Of a stretch of 64,000 nt of DNA, positions 37,678 to 46,554 are shown in pieces. This DNA is from Pseudohalocynthiibacter aestuariivivens (GTDB lineage Bacteria > Pseudomonadota > Alphaproteobacteria > Rhodobacterales > Rhodobacteraceae), in contig NZ_JAGFNU010000002.1 of NCBI RefSeq assembly GCF_018457175.1, positions 1 to 64,000 on the forward strand, given 5' to 3'. The first letter of the stretch is position 1. Every line of letters begins with the position of its first letter. The notes beneath the pieces were generated by a model, which searched no databases, was not told where the DNA came from, and saw only the letters and a program-made list of their open reading frames with translations. The translations under genes and the position numbers were made by a program.

Positions 37678-38892
37678 TTAACCCGCTAAAGCGGCATTCA
37701 GGTTTTCATCAACTTTTTCCAGGAAGCCTTCGGTTGTCAGCCATTTCTGGTTTGGTCCAACAAGCAGAGCAAGGTCTTTGGTCATGAAGCCGCTTTCAAC
37801 GGTATCAACAACGACTTTTTCCAGCGTTTCAGCAAACCGCATCAACTGGTCATTGCTATCCAGTTTAGCACGGTGCTTCAGGCCACCTGTCCAAGCATAG
37901 ATCGATGCTATGGAGTTTGTTGACGTTGCCTCGCCCTTTTGGTGCTGACGGTAGTGGCGGGTCACGGTGCCGTGGGCGGCCTCTGCCTCAACAACCTTTC
38001 CATCCGGGGTCATCAACTGGCTGGTCATCAGGCCAAGCGAGCCAAAGCCCTGCGCAACTGTGTCTGACTGAACGTCGCCATCGTAGTTTTTACAGGCCCA
38101 AACAAAGCCACCGGACCACTTCATTGCAGCGGCGACCATGTCATCGATCAGGCGATGCTCATAAGTGATGCCTGCTTTTTCGAATTTGCCAGCGAACTCT
38201 TCGTCAAAGACTTTCTGGAAAAGGTCCTTAAAGCGGCCGTCATAGGCCTTCAGGATCGTGTTCTTCGTCGACAGGTAAACTGGCCAGCCAAGCTTCAGGC
38301 CGTAGTTCATAGAGGCGCGAGCGAAATCGATAATAGAGCTATCAAGATTGTACATACCCATAGCCACACCAGAGGATGGCGCGTCATACACTTCTTTCTC
38401 GATCACTGTTCCGTCTTCGCCAACAAATTTCATTGTAAGCTTTCCGGGGCCGGGCATCAGGAAATCTGTTGCTTTATACTGGTCACCAAAGGCGTGGCGA
38501 CCGATAACAATCGGTTGGGTCCAGCCGGGAACAAGCCGCGGGACATTGGAACAGATAATTGGTGCGCGGAACACAACACCACCAAGGATGTTGCGGATGG
38601 TTCCGTTGGGGCTGCGCCACATCTGTTTCAGACCAAATTCTTCAACGCGCGCTTCATCCGGTGTGATGGTTGCACATTTTACACCAACACCGACTTCTTT
38701 GATTTTTTCGGCGGCGTCGATGGTGATCTGGTCGTTCGTTTCATCGCGCACTTCCATGCCGAGATCGTAATAGAGCAGATCTAAATCCAGATAAGGAAGG
38801 ATCAGTTTCTTTTTGATAAAATCCCAGATGATGCGGGTCATTTCGTCTCCGTCGAGTTCGACGACGGGATTCTCCACCTTGATCTTGGTCAT
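37678..38892 (-). CDS. icd: NADP-dependent isocitrate dehydrogenase
   Basis: Oxidative decarboxylation of isocitrate to 2-oxoglutarate in the TCA cycle. The 404 residues and the start [19 protein letters not shown] identify the eukaryote-like homodimeric type II enzyme, unlike the E. coli form. Substrate segments include [15 protein letters not shown] and VFRAPI; catalytic Tyr/Lys regions and the Asp-rich [10 protein letters not shown] metal site (about 250-262) are present. A double GTATAC palindrome lies about 75 bases upstream and may be an operator. Confidence 0.96.
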   Translation of the reverse strand: MTKIKVENPVVELDGDEMTRIIWDFIKKKLILPYLDLDLLYYDLGMEVRDETNDQITIDAAEKIKEVGVGVKCATITPDEARVEEFGLKQMWRSPNGTIRNILGGVVFRAPIICSNVPRLVPGWTQPIVIGRHAFGDQYKATDFLMPGPGKLTMKFVGEDGTVIEKEVYDAPSSGVAMGMYNLDSSIIDFARASMNYGLKLGWPVYLSTKNTILKAYDGRFKDLFQKVFDEEFAGKFEKAGITYEHRLIDDMVAAAMKWSGGFVWACKNYDGDVQSDTVAQGFGSLGLMTSQLMTPDGKVVEAEAAHGTVTRHYRQHQKGEATSTNSIASIYAWTGGLKHRAKLDSNDQLMRFAETLEKVVVDTVESGFMTKDLALLVGPNQKWLTTEGFLEKVDENLNAALAG

Positions 38893-38964
38893 GGGGTTGG
38901 CCTCTTTGCTAAGTGAATCAAATTCCCGCGTCTTCTACGCTAAATTCTTCAGCAAGGGAAGACG

Positions 38965-38980
38965 GTATACGATTGTATAC
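38965..38980 (-). promoter_or_regulatory. double GTATAC palindrome upstream of icd
   Basis: GTATAC-GATT-GTATAC has two self-complementary hexamers whose centres are ten bases apart, one helical turn. It sits 73 bases before the icd start. The core resembles sites bound by FadR-type GntR regulators (TTGTATAC), but no regulator gene is adjacent. Confidence 0.4.
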
Positions 38981-39000
38981 GTAAATGTCGCAAGCCGGTT

Positions 39001-39588
39001 CTAGTCAAGACCGCGCGCAGCGAACCATGGCTTGATCTTCTCGCGTATATAGGCCCAGACCCAGGGTGCGCCCTTGTTAACCTTTTCGCCTATACGGCTA
39101 TCAATTTGCGCAAGCCTAACGTCGTATTGCTTCCAACTGCTCCCATCATTCGCAAGATTAAGCAGAAGCGGCTGAACACGATCAATCGCTTTGCCGAAAA
39201 TTGCGTCAGGGGTGATTGCAGCTTCAAACTCATCCCAAAGCGCGCGAAACTCCTTTGACTGATCTTCGGGCAACAAGTTGAAAATCCGATCAGCCGCTCG
39301 CTGTTCTTTTGCGTCTTGATCGGCAGTATCGAACTGCGAATGTATCGGCGCATCACCGGCGTCGATTTCGACGATATCGTGGATCAGCAGCATTTTGATA
39401 ACACGGGTGATATCGACTTCAGAGCCCGCTTGATCGGCCAGAACCATCGCATACATGGCAATGTGCCAACTGTGTTCGCCAGAATTTTCCGGGCGGGAGC
39501 CGTCGTTAATAGCTGTCGCGCGAAGAATACCCTTGAGTTTGTCAATTTCCTGAAGAAAGGCGAACTGCTGCGTCAGGCGCGTTGTCAT
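39001..39588 (-). CDS. HD-domain phosphohydrolase (YfbR/HDDC2-like)
   Basis: Metal-dependent hydrolase of 195 residues. The HD signature is seen as ENSGEHSWHIAMYAM (first His) and MLLIHDIVEIDAGDA (HD pair plus acidic continuation), the arrangement of 5-prime-deoxynucleotidase YfbR and HDDC2 proteins. These remove phosphate from deoxynucleoside monophosphates. The ATG at 39588 overlaps the preceding stop (ATGA), so translation is coupled. The short upstream protein may be a partner or just a neighbour. Confidence 0.85.
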   Translation of the reverse strand: MTTRLTQQFAFLQEIDKLKGILRATAINDGSRPENSGEHSWHIAMYAMVLADQAGSEVDITRVIKMLLIHDIVEIDAGDAPIHSQFDTADQDAKEQRAADRIFNLLPEDQSKEFRALWDEFEAAITPDAIFGKAIDRVQPLLLNLANDGSSWKQYDVRLAQIDSRIGEKVNKGAPWVWAYIREKIKPWFAARGLD

Positions 39589-39809
39589 TGCGCTTTTGCG
39601 GCTTTCGTTCGGCATTCTTCAAGATATTTACGCGCTCTTGCTTCTGCGCGGCGCACACGAATTGCCGTCAAATAAGCTTCTTGAGCAGTGGTCGAACTTG
39701 CGCCCAGTATTTCTGAAACCTCAAGAATGATTTTTTCGTTCTCCAGACGTTCAGAGGTTGCAAGCGCATCTACTGCGAGCTCATCTGCAAGATCTTCTAC
39801 AATGCCCAT
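39585..39809 (-). CDS. small conserved hypothetical protein
   Basis: Protein of 74 residues, mostly helical: an acidic N-terminal half (VEDLADELAVDAL, RLENEKIILEVSEILG) and a basic C-terminal helix (IRVRRAEARARKYLEE). No catalytic motif or membrane segment is seen. I do not recognise the family. It overlaps the HD-hydrolase start by four bases, which supports that it is a real gene. Confidence 0.65.
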   Translation of the reverse strand: MGIVEDLADELAVDALATSERLENEKIILEVSEILGASSTTAQEAYLTAIRVRRAEARARKYLEECRTKAAKAQ

Positions 39810-39835
39810 CGTTATAAAACCCCTGGCTTTGTAAG

Positions 39836-40489
39836 TTAGCGTGTTGTTTCGGTCAGCCGGCGCCGGACATAGGCATCAACCGAGCTAAGCATCGTGTCCA
39901 TATGAGGGTCTTCAAAGAAATGTCCGGACCCTTCGATTTCCTGATGGGTAACCGTGATGCCTTTTTGCTCGTGTAGTTTTTCAACAAGCGTGTGCGTATC
40001 CTGCGGCGGTGCAACCCGGTCGTTGGTGCCGTTGATAATCAGACCAGACGCCGGGCAGGGTGCGAGAAAGCTGAAGTCATACATGTTTGCGGGCGGGGAA
40101 ACCGAAATAAATCCGGTGATCTCTGGCCGGCGCATCAGCAACTGCATGCCAATCCAGGCACCAAAGCTAAATCCGGCAACCCAGCAGTGCTTTGAGTTCT
40201 GGTTCATCGATTGCAGATAGTCGAGCGCAGACGCCGCATCTGACAATTCGCCAATACCTTGGTCATACTCGCCCTGTGACCTGCCGACACCCCGGAAGTT
40301 AAACCGCAAAACGGTGAACCCCATATTGTAGAAGGTGTAGTGCAGATTATAGACGACGCGATTGTTCATCGTGCCACCAAACTGCGGGTGCGGATGCAAA
40401 ATGATCGCAATTGGTGCGTCTTTTTCTTTTTGCGGGTGGTAGCGTCCTTCAAGGCGGCCTTCCGGCCCCGGGAATATAACCTCGGGCAT
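39836..40489 (-). CDS. alpha/beta hydrolase
   Basis: Soluble hydrolase of 217 residues. The oxyanion region is LHPHPQFGGTMNN (about 32-44), the nucleophile elbow is GFSFGAW (Ser near 109), the acid is in NGTNDRVAPP, and the final His is in GSGHFFED. HPHP near the oxyanion hole is typical of a bacterial family often called dienelactone-hydrolase-like or TEX30/KANL3-like. The substrate is unknown, perhaps an ester or acyl group. It is divergent from iscR, sharing the region with the iron-responsive promoter. Confidence 0.85.
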   Translation of the reverse strand: MPEVIFPGPEGRLEGRYHPQKEKDAPIAIILHPHPQFGGTMNNRVVYNLHYTFYNMGFTVLRFNFRGVGRSQGEYDQGIGELSDAASALDYLQSMNQNSKHCWVAGFSFGAWIGMQLLMRRPEITGFISVSPPANMYDFSFLAPCPASGLIINGTNDRVAPPQDTHTLVEKLHEQKGITVTHQEIEGSGHFFEDPHMDTMLSSVDAYVRRRLTETTR

Positions 40490-40529
40490 TGCTGTCCTTG
40501 TCTCTCTTTTTGCTAAGCAGGCGGTATTC

Positions 40530-40566
40530 TTGACGAAATCACTCGACTACATTAGAACAATTCTAA
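40530..40566 (+). promoter_or_regulatory. iscR/suf promoter with Iron-Rhodo-like palindrome
   Basis: TTGACG (40530-40535) and TAGAAC (40553-40558) are 17 bases apart. The -10 element is embedded in the perfect palindrome TTAGAA-CAA-TTCTAA (40552-40566). This looks like the Iron-Rhodo box assigned to IscR in Rhodobacterales (from memory). Binding there would shut off the whole suf operon. Confidence 0.75.
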
Positions 40567-40647
40567 ATTCCGACGGGTATGCCGGATGGCTGTTACGGAG
40601 TTAAGGCCACAACAGCCGCACGTCAATGTTTTTGCAGGGAAAGACCA

Positions 40648-41109
40648 ATGAAACTCAGCACAAAAGGCCGATATGCAATGGTTGCGCTCGCTGATCTGGC
40701 ACTTCAGCCCAAAGGATCACTGGTTTCGCTTGCCGAAATATCCAAACGCCAGGACGTGTCGCTGCCCTATCTGGAGCAATTGTTCGTAAAGCTGCGCCGT
40801 GCAGATCTGGTAGAATCGGTCCGCGGGCCGGGTGGTGGGTACAGGCTTGCGCACGCACCCTCGGAAATAAGAGTTGTGGATGTTTTGGCCGCAGTTGATG
40901 AAACCGTTTCGGCGATGCACACGGGGGCGGGGGCATCGGGCGCTGTGTCTGGTTCAAGGGCGCAATCGCTTACCAACCGGCTTTGGGAAGGGTTGTCAGC
41001 GCATGTCTATGTATTTTTGCATCAGACCCGTCTTTCTGATGTTGTGAAGAACGACCTTACGCCATGTCCTGCGGTACCAAATTTGTTTGAAGTGGTTGAT
41101 GAAAGTTGA
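40648..41109 (+). CDS. iscR: Rrf2-family regulator IscR
   Basis: Iron-sulfur-status repressor of the operon it heads. The 153 residues begin KLSTKGRYAMVALADLAL, the canonical IscR helix-turn-helix start, and include SLPYLEQLFVKLRRADLVESVRGPGGGY in pieces. The three Cys that hold the 2Fe-2S cluster in E. coli IscR (C92, C98, C104) are absent; that stretch reads HTGAGASGAVSGSRAQ. Only one Cys remains, in LTPCPAVP near the C terminus. Rhodobacter sphaeroides IscR is also reported with a single-Cys ligation. The start is the ATG at 40648. It overlaps the cysteine desulfurase gene by four bases. Confidence 0.92.
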   Translation: MKLSTKGRYAMVALADLALQPKGSLVSLAEISKRQDVSLPYLEQLFVKLRRADLVESVRGPGGGYRLAHAPSEIRVVDVLAAVDETVSAMHTGAGASGAVSGSRAQSLTNRLWEGLSAHVYVFLHQTRLSDVVKNDLTPCPAVPNLFEVVDES

Positions 41110-42149
41110 CCCGCACTTATTTGGATTGGAACGCGACAACGCCGCTTCGCCCCGAAGCACGCGCAGCCATGATTGCGGCGATGGATGTGTTCGGCAATCC
41201 GTCGTCCGTGCACGCAGAAGGCCGCGCCGCAAAAGCGATTGTTGAGCGTGCGCGCGCGCAGGTCGCCGAAGCTTTCGGTGCTTTGGGGGCGGATATTGTC
41301 TTTACCTCTGGTTCAACGGAAGGCGCCGCGCTTGCGCTTGCCGGTCGTAACCTGAACGGAGCGCTCGTTGAACATGACGCCGTTGCAAGCTGGATTAACC
41401 CCACCCTGAACGTCAGTGCGGACGGGGCGGTCGAGGTGACAGATCCTGTGTCATCGACGCTTCAGGCGGCGAACAGCGAAACCGGAATTCTGCAGGAACT
41501 ACCTGAGGGGCTCGCAGTCACAGACGCGACCCAGATTTTCGGCAAACTTCCGTTTGCCTTCAGTTGGTGCGGGGCCGAAATGGCACTTGTCTCTGCGCAT
41601 AAACTGGGTGGCCCAAAGGGTGTTGGGGCTGTTGTGCTGCGGCAGGGCGTTGATTTACCATCACAAATTAAAGGTGGCGGTCAGGAAATGGGGCGTCGGT
41701 CCGGTACCGAAAACCTGATTGGGATCGCTGGATTTGGTGCCGCAGCCGAAGCTGCAACGCGCGATTTGGCCGATGGAATGTGGGATCGGGTCGAGAAACT
41801 TAGAAACATTCTAGAAAAAGAACTGGCAGAATCTGTAAAATGTACTATTTTTGTCGGGAAAGGCGCGAAACGACTTCCAAACACCTCTTGCTTCGCTGTT
41901 CCGGGATGGAAAAGTGAGACACAGGTGATGCAGATGGACCTTGCAGGCTTTGCCGTTTCGGCGGGGTCGGCCTGTTCATCCGGTAAGGTCAAGGCAAGCC
42001 CAGTGCTGTTGGCGATGGGCTATGACAAGGAAACTGCAGGATCAGCGATCCGGGTGTCCCTTGGGCCAACGACCAGCGAGGATGACGTATTGCGCTTTGC
42101 AGATACATGGGCGGCGCATTACCAGAAATTCCGCGCACGCGCTGCTTGA
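41106..42149 (+). CDS. cysteine desulfurase, NifS/IscS type
   Basis: PLP enzyme taking sulfur from cysteine for iron-sulfur assembly. The 347 residues are shorter than typical IscS (about 390-400). The start segment TYLDWNATTPLRPEARAAM is usual; the PLP lysine is in VSAHKLGGPKGVG (about 160-172); RSGTEN binds substrate; the active Cys is in SAGSACSSGKV (about 291-301). It begins with TTG overlapping the iscR stop. It is the first of two desulfurases in the operon; SufS is the other. Confidence 0.92.
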   Translation: MTRTYLDWNATTPLRPEARAAMIAAMDVFGNPSSVHAEGRAAKAIVERARAQVAEAFGALGADIVFTSGSTEGAALALAGRNLNGALVEHDAVASWINPTLNVSADGAVEVTDPVSSTLQAANSETGILQELPEGLAVTDATQIFGKLPFAFSWCGAEMALVSAHKLGGPKGVGAVVLRQGVDLPSQIKGGGQEMGRRSGTENLIGIAGFGAAAEAATRDLADGMWDRVEKLRNILEKELAESVKCTIFVGKGAKRLPNTSCFAVPGWKSETQVMQMDLAGFAVSAGSACSSGKVKASPVLLAMGYDKETAGSAIRVSLGPTTSEDDVLRFADTWAAHYQKFRARAA

Positions 42150-42195
42150 GGATCGGGCGTTAAGCCTATGAAAGTTAAAGAGAACGGGTAAGATT

Positions 42196-43719
42196 ATGGC
42201 TGTCTTTGAGGATGTAGACGTAAAAGAAGGCGTCGATCAGGAAACTGTAGAAGCGGTGCAATCTTTGTCCGGAAAGTATAAGTACGGCTGGGAAACAGAT
42301 ATCGAAATGGAATACGCGCCAAAAGGCGTGAACACCGATATCGTTCGTTTGATCTCTGGTAAAAATGAAGAACCGGAATGGATGACGGAGTGGCGTTTGT
42401 CTGCCTTTGCCCGTTGGGAACAGATGGAAGAACCGACGTGGGCAATGGTCAGCTATCCGACAATCGACTTTCAGGATATCTACTACTACGCCCGCCCGAA
42501 AAGTATGGAAGTGAAGCCAAAATCTCTTGACGATGTAGATCCCAAGCTGCTCGCAACTTATGCGAAGCTGGGAATACCACTGAAAGAACAGATGATTTTG
42601 GCGGGTGTGGAAGGGGCTGAGGGTGCCCCGGCCGAGGGGCGCAAAGTTGCTGTCGATGCGGTGTTTGATTCCGTTTCCGTTGGAACAACGTTTCAGGAAG
42701 AACTGAAAAAAGCCGGTGTCATCTTTTGTTCGATTTCAGAGGCAATCCGCGAGCACCCGGAACTGGTTAAAAAGTACCTTGGAACGGTGGTTCCGGCATC
42801 TGACAACTTCTATGCCACACTGAATTCTGCAGTGTTTTCAGATGGTTCATTCGTTTATGTGCCGCCGGGCGTTCGTTGCCCGATGGAGCTGAGTACATAT
42901 TTCCGCATTAACGCGGAAAACACAGGGCAATTTGAACGTACCCTGATCATTGCTGATAAAGGCAGCTACGTGAGTTACCTGGAAGGCTGCACAGCACCGA
43001 AACGCGATGTCGCACAGCTTCATGCCGCCGTGGTTGAAATCATCATCGAAGAAGACGCCGAAGTTAAATACTCCACCGTTCAAAACTGGTACCCCGGTGA
43101 CGAAAACGGCGTTGGCGGCATCTACAACTTTGTCACCAAACGCGCGGATTGTCGCGGGGACCGGTCCAAAGTGATGTGGACACAGGTTGAAACCGGGTCT
43201 GCCGTGACATGGAAGTATCCTTCCTGCATCCTCCGTGGCAACGAAAGCCAAGGAGAGTTTTACTCTATCGCGATCGCCAACAATATGCAGCAGGCCGATA
43301 CCGGCACCAAAATGATCCACCTTGGAAAGAAGACAAAATCCAGGATCGTTTCAAAAGGGATCAGTGCCGGGAAGGCGCAGAACACCTACCGCGGGCTGGT
43401 TTCGATGCACCCCAAGGCAAAGGACAGCCGGAACTACACGCAATGTGACTCTCTGCTGATTGGTGACAAATGCGGTGCGCATACCGTTCCTTATATCGAA
43501 GTAAGGAACAACAGCAGTCGGGTTGAACACGAGGCAACGACGTCCAAAGTTGATGATGAACAGCTGTTTTACTGCCGCCAGCGCGGAATGGACGAAGAAG
43601 AGGCCGTGGCGCTTGTTGTAAACGGTTTTGTCAAAGACGTTCTACAGGCCTTGCCGATGGAATTCGCGCTTGAAGCCCAAGCGCTTGTCGCGATTTCCTT
43701 AGAAGGTTCAGTGGGCTAA
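42196..43719 (+). CDS. sufB: Fe-S cluster scaffold protein SufB
   Basis: Core scaffold of the SufBCD complex that builds Fe-S clusters. The 507 residues are typical. Landmarks: [11 protein letters not shown] (about 54-64), the beta-helix body with [19 protein letters not shown] in pieces, SYLEGCTAP (about 258-266), and the C-terminal [17 protein letters not shown] and [20 protein letters not shown] regions. It lies 46 bases after the desulfurase gene. Confidence 0.97.
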   Translation: MAVFEDVDVKEGVDQETVEAVQSLSGKYKYGWETDIEMEYAPKGVNTDIVRLISGKNEEPEWMTEWRLSAFARWEQMEEPTWAMVSYPTIDFQDIYYYARPKSMEVKPKSLDDVDPKLLATYAKLGIPLKEQMILAGVEGAEGAPAEGRKVAVDAVFDSVSVGTTFQEELKKAGVIFCSISEAIREHPELVKKYLGTVVPASDNFYATLNSAVFSDGSFVYVPPGVRCPMELSTYFRINAENTGQFERTLIIADKGSYVSYLEGCTAPKRDVAQLHAAVVEIIIEEDAEVKYSTVQNWYPGDENGVGGIYNFVTKRADCRGDRSKVMWTQVETGSAVTWKYPSCILRGNESQGEFYSIAIANNMQQADTGTKMIHLGKKTKSRIVSKGISAGKAQNTYRGLVSMHPKAKDSRNYTQCDSLLIGDKCGAHTVPYIEVRNNSSRVEHEATTSKVDDEQLFYCRQRGMDEEEAVALVVNGFVKDVLQALPMEFALEAQALVAISLEGSVG

Positions 43720-43770
43720 TGGCTAGGGTGTTGAGTTGTCAGAACGGTTCTAGAAGCGAGGGTAAATCCC

Positions 43771-44190
43771 TTGTCTGAATCATTTCAGGACCGTCTTCGA
43801 AGGATAGAACACAAGAATAATGTAGGTTCGCCTGTTTCTGAACCTGTTTTGGTCGCTCAGAACATCGAAGAAAACCCGGCATTTTCACTAATGAATATTG
43901 GCTGGGCTTTTTTGGGCGCGTTGTGGGGGTTCATTGCGATCAGTTGCGTGAATTTTGCCAACGCGAACTACGATCTGATTATGGCGGAATGGGAGCAGTC
44001 TCCCGAGATGATTAACGTTCTGGCGGGAACTGCAGGGTTTGGATTGTTATCGGTTGTGGTTGCCCTCGTTCTTGGAATTCTTGCTTTGACACTTATGACA
44101 GGTCGAACAGGATTGAGAAGGATGATGCTGGGGTTCTTGTTCGGAACCGCCGTTGCTGCGGTTTCCGGGCTAATGCCCACGGTATTGTAA
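43771..44190 (+). CDS. small membrane protein within the suf operon
   Basis: Protein of 139 residues. A hydrophilic N-terminal part (about 1-40) is followed by three hydrophobic segments (about 42-60, 80-105, 115-135). It starts with TTG, nine bases after GAGGG. An 11-base palindrome, AGAACGGTTCT, lies just upstream (43741-43751). No family is recognised. Its place between sufB and sufC on the same strand suggests co-transcription, but it is not a known Suf component. Confidence 0.65.
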   Translation: MSESFQDRLRRIEHKNNVGSPVSEPVLVAQNIEENPAFSLMNIGWAFLGALWGFIAISCVNFANANYDLIMAEWEQSPEMINVLAGTAGFGLLSVVVALVLGILALTLMTGRTGLRRMMLGFLFGTAVAAVSGLMPTVL

Positions 44191-44210
44191 GGTGATACGG
44201 TTGTTGGAAA

Positions 44211-44390
44211 ATGGCAAAAGGATTTCGATTATTGCAGCATTGCTCACAGGTGGGTTTTGTACGGTTTTTGCGATTTTTACTGAACATCGTACTTCCGACA
44301 ATGACTGTAACAGCGCTTCTGTTAGGGGCTGGGACATCTGGTTTTCTGGGCAGCCTGTTTGCCCAAACCGTTCTTGAAGGGCGCAAGTAA
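44211..44390 (+). CDS. possible 59-residue membrane peptide before sufC
   Basis: ATG at 44211 opens a frame ending VTALLLGAGTSGFLGSLFAQ and a short basic tail before TAA, with one clear hydrophobic helix. GGA lies close upstream. An overlapping frame from GTG at 44192 also encodes a hydrophobic stretch (ISIIAALLTGGFCTVFAIF). The two together could be a frameshifted two-helix protein. Only one, or neither, may be expressed. No family is recognised. Confidence 0.35.
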   Translation: MAKGFRLLQHCSQVGFVRFLRFLLNIVLPTMTVTALLLGAGTSGFLGSLFAQTVLEGRK

Positions 44391-44499
44391 GGCTGCGAAT
44401 GTTCGATAAGACCCTTTCTGGAACGGAATGATCGGCCCTCGCGGCCACAAAAGTTAAAGCAAAGCGTCGCTTGGCGCAGATGGTGAAGAAGAGTTTAAA

Positions 44500-45255
44500 A
44501 TGTTAGAAATCAATAATCTGCACGTCAAACTTGAAGAGGAAGACAAGGTCATCCTTAAAGGCGTTTCCTTGTCGATTGGTGCGGGTGAAGTGCACGCTAT
44601 TATGGGACCGAATGGGTCTGGAAAATCAACGACCTCTTATGTTCTGTCAGGACGTGACGGTTACGAAGTGACTGAGGGCACCGTTACGCTAAACGGTGAA
44701 GACATACTGGAAATGGAGCCTGAAGAACGCGCCGCGGCTGGCCTGTTTCTTGCTTTTCAATATCCCGTGGAAATTCCGGGCGTTGGGAACATGACGTTCC
44801 TAAGGACCGCGGTGAATGCCCAACGCAAGGCGCGCGGTGAAGAAGAGATGAGTGCGGCAGATTTTCTGAAGTTTATCCGGGCAAAAGCCAAGACCTTAAA
44901 GATCGACGCGGACATGCTGAAGCGGCCCGTGAACGTCGGGTTTTCGGGCGGCGAAAAGAAGCGCAATGAAATTCTGCAAATGGCGATGCTTGAGCCTAAA
45001 ATGTGCATTCTCGATGAAACCGATTCAGGTCTTGATGTTGATGCAATGAAACTTGTGGCAGAAGGTGTGAATGCCCTGCGTGACGAGGGGCGTTCGTTTC
45101 TGGTTATCACGCATTATCAAAGGCTTCTGGATCATATTAAACCTGATGTCGTCCACATCATGGCAGATGGCCGCATTGTGAAAACCGGCGGGCCTGAATT
45201 GGCGCTGGAAGTTGAACACAATGGGTACGCTGATATTTTGGCGGAGGTTGCGTGA
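44500..45255 (+). CDS. sufC: Fe-S assembly ATPase SufC
   Basis: Soluble ABC-type ATPase of the SufBC2D complex. The 251 residues show Walker A GPNGSGKST (about 37-45), a Q-loop in LAFQYPVEIPG, the variant signature VGFSGGEKKRNEIL (about 147-160), and Walker B CILDETDSGLDVDA (about 168-181), all characteristic of SufC. The stop overlaps the sufD start (TGATG). Confidence 0.98.
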   Translation: MLEINNLHVKLEEEDKVILKGVSLSIGAGEVHAIMGPNGSGKSTTSYVLSGRDGYEVTEGTVTLNGEDILEMEPEERAAAGLFLAFQYPVEIPGVGNMTFLRTAVNAQRKARGEEEMSAADFLKFIRAKAKTLKIDADMLKRPVNVGFSGGEKKRNEILQMAMLEPKMCILDETDSGLDVDAMKLVAEGVNALRDEGRSFLVITHYQRLLDHIKPDVVHIMADGRIVKTGGPELALEVEHNGYADILAEVA

Positions 45256-46544
45256 TGGCGCTGCGCCAGACAAAAGAAGATGCAACGACGGCAAGGCTGG
45301 AAGGTTGTTCCCTGCCGGAAGGTGGGAGTTGGGCGACAGCAGCGCGCAAATCTGCGCTCGCTCGGTTGCAGGATATGGGTTTGCCCACGCGTCGTGACGA
45401 GTACTGGAAGTTCACGCGTCCAGACACGCTGACTTCATCCGAAGTCCCCCGCGCAGCGGTCTTCGATCCGAAGGATGAACCGCCAGTATTTGATGCGATC
45501 GATCGGCTGAAGATTGTTTTTGTTGACGGCGTTTTTGACCCCGAGGCATCAGATGATCTGGCTATGGCCGGTGTAAAGATCGAACGACTGGAACACGCAG
45601 CTGAAAGCGATATTCACTGGGCGAAAGAGCTTTATGGGAAGCTAGAGACAAACGGTCAGACCCCCGTTCAGCGCCCGCTTGCGGCAATGAACACTGCCTT
45701 TGCAACTGATGGCCTCATTATTCATGTGACGAAGAAGGCCGCCAGACCGATTTCTTTGATTTATAACCATGGATCAGATGATTCAGACGTATTGTTGCAT
45801 CACGTAATCAAGGTTGAACCCGGTGCTGAACTGACCGTGCTAGAGAATGGTCCAGCCGCAGCGCGCTTCAATAAGGTTATGGAAGTTGAAGTTTGTGACG
45901 GCGCTGCCTTCCATCATGTTCGTGCGCAGGGCAGAGATCATGAACGTCGCGCAGTCACCCATTTGTTTGGGCGGCTTGGGGCGGAAAGCACGTTTAAATC
46001 TTTCACCCTCACGGCCAACGGCGTTCTAACCCGAAACGAAGTTGTCCTTGAAATGATAGGTGACGATTCCGTTGCCCATGTTGCAGGCGCTGCATTGGGG
46101 GATGGTGATTTTCACCATGACGATACGATTTTCATCACACATGACGCCGTAAATTGCGAAAGCAGGCAGGTCTTTAAGAAAGTGCTGCGAAATGGCGCGA
46201 CAGGCGTTTTCCAGGGCAAAATTCTTGTGAAAGCAGGGGCTCAGAAAACAGACGGTTATCAGATCAGCCAAGCTTTGCTTTTAGATGGCGACAGCCAGTT
46301 TCTAGCTAAACCAGAGCTCGAAATCTATGCTGATGATGTTGCGTGTTCGCACGGGTCAACAACTGGTGCGATTGACGAAGAAGCCTTGTTTTATCTTAAA
46401 TCGCGTGGTGTTCCGGAAACAGAAGCCCAGGACCTTTTGGTAAAAGCCTTTCTTGCAGAAGCAATTGACGAAATTGAAAACGAAGAGATTTCTGAAGATC
46501 TGACAGCTCGACTTGAGGGCTGGCTTGTAAGGCGACGCGGGTAA
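45255..46544 (+). CDS. sufD: Fe-S assembly protein SufD
   Basis: Partner of SufB in the scaffold complex. The 429 residues have a weakly conserved N-terminal half with DEYWKFTRPDTL and a conserved C-terminal beta-helix: QTDGYQISQALLL-type segment (about 333), ACSHGSTTGAIDEEALFYLKSRG in pieces (about 356-378), and VKAFLAEAIDEI. The ATG at 45255 overlaps the sufC stop; a GTG one codon earlier is possible. Two YIP1-like genes follow. Confidence 0.95.
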   Translation: MALRQTKEDATTARLEGCSLPEGGSWATAARKSALARLQDMGLPTRRDEYWKFTRPDTLTSSEVPRAAVFDPKDEPPVFDAIDRLKIVFVDGVFDPEASDDLAMAGVKIERLEHAAESDIHWAKELYGKLETNGQTPVQRPLAAMNTAFATDGLIIHVTKKAARPISLIYNHGSDDSDVLLHHVIKVEPGAELTVLENGPAAARFNKVMEVEVCDGAAFHHVRAQGRDHERRAVTHLFGRLGAESTFKSFTLTANGVLTRNEVVLEMIGDDSVAHVAGAALGDGDFHHDDTIFITHDAVNCESRQVFKKVLRNGATGVFQGKILVKAGAQKTDGYQISQALLLDGDSQFLAKPELEIYADDVACSHGSTTGAIDEEALFYLKSRGVPETEAQDLLVKAFLAEAIDEIENEEISEDLTARLEGWLVRRRG

Positions 46545-46554
46545 GGGAAGCAAG

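Noticed and set aside
41800-41814. TTAGAA-ACA-TTCTAG, similar to the iscR palindrome, inside the cysteine desulfurase gene
   Set aside because: Lies within coding sequence with one mismatch and no promoter; most likely coincidence.
43741-43751. AGAACGGTTCT palindrome after sufB as a LexA or IscR site
   Set aside because: Spacing does not fit either known motif; probably incidental, noted only in the gene entry.
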